Positions 36,103 to 37,500 of a stretch of DNA of 37,500 bases are shown here, in pieces. Position 1 is the first letter of the stretch. Each line of letters starts with the position of its first letter. The notes beneath the pieces were generated by a model that saw only the letters and a list, made by a program, of their open reading frames with translations, did no database searches and had not been told where the DNA came from. Location of the stretch: the NCBI GenBank assembly GCA_902531175.1, contig CACADE010000005.1, forward strand, positions 1-37,500, written 5' to 3'. Both the position numbers and the translations under genes were made by a program. Source of the DNA: an uncultured Pelagibacteraceae bacterium (GTDB lineage Bacteria > Pseudomonadota > Alphaproteobacteria > Pelagibacterales > Pelagibacteraceae).

Positions 36103-37341
36103 TTATATAAAGTTTTTATGTAAAATTTCGTCTTCTATCTCTTTAGATTTTTCTTTTAAATTATTAATCAAATCAGGCCTATGCATGTTCTGTTTAATAT
36201 TCCAAATAATCTTGTTACTTTCGTGCGGCTTACATAATTGTGAACACATTGCAAACTTCTCTTTATTTTCAATTAGTTTCATTACACAACTTCTTTTTTT
36301 CATATCACCCCAAATTTCTCTGAAAGATTTGTCTTTAAGGTTTCCATAAGATTTATCTTTATGACCTCTGTGGCTTGTGCAAACATAAACCTCTCCGTCT
36401 GCACCTACCAAAGGTTGAAATTGCGATCCAAAACATTTTTTATACTCTCTTCCATAAACTTTATTATTATGAACTATTAAATCTTTTAATTTATAATTAT
36501 TAAATTGAAATTTGTTACCCAATATAATCGAAGCCTCATATAGAAGAGTATTAATTTTGTGTGCCCAAAATTCTGGAGAAATTTGTTCTTTTTTATCTTT
36601 AGACTCATTTCTTTCTACTTGAATTATTTCTGGCTTATAATGACAATAATCAACATCTATATCTTTAAAAAGATTTGCAAAATCTAATATTTCTTGAAAG
36701 TTATCTTTAGATGCAACAAATCCGACCCCAATAGTAATATTAGATTTTAACTTTTTCTTGTATTCAATTAATTTTTTAATATTTTTTATTACAACTTGAA
36801 AATTATTTTTTGAATTCGTCACTCTAAGTTTGTCATATTTTTCTGCTATTCCCGAGTCAATAGATATTCTAATCCAAGTCAGGGACTTTACTATGGTCTC
36901 GAATAAATTAAATCTCTCAAACATCGAACCATTTGAAAACATGCCCATTTCGATTTCAGAATTATTTTTTATGTATTCAATTGTTTCTTTTAAGTGTGGG
37001 TTCATAGTAGGTTCACCACCCCCAGTAAAATTTATACCCTTTGTTTTTGTCTTACAAATATCTTTTGCAAAACCAAGTAAAATTTCCTTACTCATCATTT
37101 GTCGATTAAAAAACTCTGTTCCTTTGTATTTACTTAAATGGATATGACCAGAGATACAAAATGGACATGAATGATTGCAGGCATTTGAAGGATCAATTTC
37201 TATGGATATTGGGTCGACAGGTTTGTCATTAAAAAAATCAACAATTCTATCTAAATGATGTAAAACTTTTGCTTGTGGATTAAACATTGTCTGCTTCACA
37301 GCAGGTAATTTAGCTCCAAGAGTTTTGTTTTCAGAAGACAT
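36103..37341 (-). CDS. Radical SAM/SPASM domain protein
   Basis: A 412-residue radical SAM enzyme. The 4Fe-4S motif is NACNHSCPFC (Cys55, Cys59, Cys62), followed by INFTGGGEPTMNP and SNGSMF. A C-terminal SPASM-like region has further cysteines in CFGSQFQPLVGADGEVYVC and in the last 50 residues (RSCVMK, FAMCSQLCKP), enough for auxiliary clusters. The ATG at 37341 is chosen over an in-frame TTG at 37377, whose 12 extra residues look unlike the family and overlap a possible -10 box. It is the first gene after 23S. Such proteins in polysaccharide loci modify peptides or sugars; the substrate is not evident. Confidence 0.83.
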   Translation of the reverse strand: MSSENKTLGAKLPAVKQTMFNPQAKVLHHLDRIVDFFNDKPVDPISIEIDPSNACNHSCPFCISGHIHLSKYKGTEFFNRQMMSKEILLGFAKDICKTKTKGINFTGGGEPTMNPHLKETIEYIKNNSEIEMGMFSNGSMFERFNLFETIVKSLTWIRISIDSGIAEKYDKLRVTNSKNNFQVVIKNIKKLIEYKKKLKSNITIGVGFVASKDNFQEILDFANLFKDIDVDYCHYKPEIIQVERNESKDKKEQISPEFWAHKINTLLYEASIILGNKFQFNNYKLKDLIVHNNKVYGREYKKCFGSQFQPLVGADGEVYVCTSHRGHKDKSYGNLKDKSFREIWGDMKKRSCVMKLIENKEKFAMCSQLCKPHESNKIIWNIKQNMHRPDLINNLKEKSKEIEDEILHKNFI

Positions 37342-37351
37342 TACAATCGAT

Positions 37352-37379
37352 AGTATACAAAAATACTTTGATAACAAAT
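37352..37379 (-). promoter_or_regulatory. Possible promoter ahead of the radical SAM/SPASM operon
   Basis: On the minus strand TATACT (37357-37352) resembles a -10 box and lies 10 bases before the ATG at 37341; TTTGTT or TTGTTA 14-16 bases upstream is a poor -35. If used, the transcript would be nearly leaderless. The alternative is read-through from the rRNA operon, since no convincing terminator hairpin is seen between 23S and this gene. Confidence 0.25.
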
Positions 37380-37424
37380 GATATTTAAAAATCTTACTGT
37401 TATCTATAAAAAATTTTTTTCAGT

Positions 37425-37500
37425 GCATAAATCAAGCCAATTGAGTTATTAGTACTGGTCAGCTACACATATTACTACGCTTCCACACCCAGCCTATCAA
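37425..37500 (-). rRNA. rrl: 23S ribosomal RNA, 3' end (partial)
   Basis: Read on the minus strand, the last 76 bases match the conserved 23S 3' terminus: GATAGGCTGGGTGTGGAAG, GTAGCTGACCAGTACTAATA and TTGGCTTGAT. From memory of other sequences, this is closer to alphaproteobacterial than to enteric 23S. The gene continues beyond the right edge; the exact 3' nucleotide is uncertain by about 10 bases. Transcription points into the carbohydrate genes, and no 5S gene follows within the window, which is the arrangement known for SAR11 HVR2. Confidence 0.9.

Noticed and set aside
36830..37147. Open frame of 105 codons on the plus strand
   Set aside because: Entirely antisense to the radical SAM core of the SPASM protein, with no start signal or recognisable motif.
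37342..37424. A terminator or tRNA between 23S and the radical SAM gene
   Set aside because: Only an A/T run (AAAAAAATTTTTT) is present; no GC-containing hairpin or cloverleaf could be drawn.
1..37500. Many poly-A/poly-T runs as repeats, CRISPR or mobile-element traces
   Set aside because: They reflect the AT-rich, Lys/Asn/Ile/Phe-rich coding sequence; no direct-repeat array, inverted terminal repeat or transposase was found.

Overview
The window is a gene-dense, very AT-rich stretch of bacterial DNA filled almost wholly with surface-polysaccharide and sugar-nucleotide genes. It ends at the right in the 3' end of a 23S rRNA gene on the minus strand. The base composition, the alphaproteobacterial-looking 23S terminus and a carbohydrate island starting directly behind 23S fit a SAR11 (Pelagibacterales) genome. 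In SAR11, hypervariable region 2 (HVR2) is known to lie between the 23S and 5S rRNA genes, so this is most likely the 23S-proximal part of an HVR2. No tRNA, phage, IS element, transposase or CRISPR array was seen. No gene-free gap exceeds 100 bases apart from the out-of-frame stretches inside frameshifted genes.

Layout from left to right: (1) 1-5954 is a fucose block: a frameshifted RmlD-like reductase, a frameshifted gmd, fcl, a GT10 and a GT11 fucosyltransferase, and a ColD-type sugar 3-dehydratase with His in place of the catalytic Lys. (2) 6018-8848 is a ThDP-dependent acetolactate-synthase-like enzyme joined to an SDR. (3) 8858-15132 (minus) is an operon of ABC flippase, SDR, TIGR04372-like glycosyltransferase, gmhA, gmhB and transaldolase. 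(4) 15233-18195 holds a PQQ-dehydrogenase-like propeller protein, a GT25 and an SDR. (5) 18200-21691 (minus) holds a DesII-like radical SAM enzyme, a glycosyltransferase and an FAD oxidoreductase. (6) 21782-26283 holds a UDP-glucose-dehydrogenase-like protein without its Cys, a Gfo/Idh/MocA oxidoreductase, a nucleotidyltransferase-PfkB fusion in reversed HldE order, and a PhyH-like dioxygenase. (7) 26280-30832 (minus) holds a frameshifted acyltransferase-SGNH protein, a split transketolase and an SDR. (8) 30886-31728 is a degenerate SDR. (9) 31725-37341 (minus) is a five-gene operon directly behind 23S: SPASM radical SAM, FkbM methyltransferase, PhyH-like dioxygenase, a second ThDP enzyme and an SDR.

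Read together, the genes suggest several nucleotide-sugar routes feeding one surface glycan: GDP-fucose (gmd, fcl) with two fucosyltransferases; an activated heptose (transketolase/transaldolase, GmhA, GmhB, possibly the reversed HldE); and deoxy or branched sugars (ColD-type dehydratase, DesII-like lyase, two ThDP-SDR pairs). The ABC transporter may be the lipid-linked oligosaccharide flippase, and the acyltransferase, GT25 and FkbM proteins may decorate the product. The routes are inferred from family membership; no substrate is proven by sequence. Three genes are broken only at poly-A/T tracts, which points to sequencing error, phase variation or transcriptional slippage.
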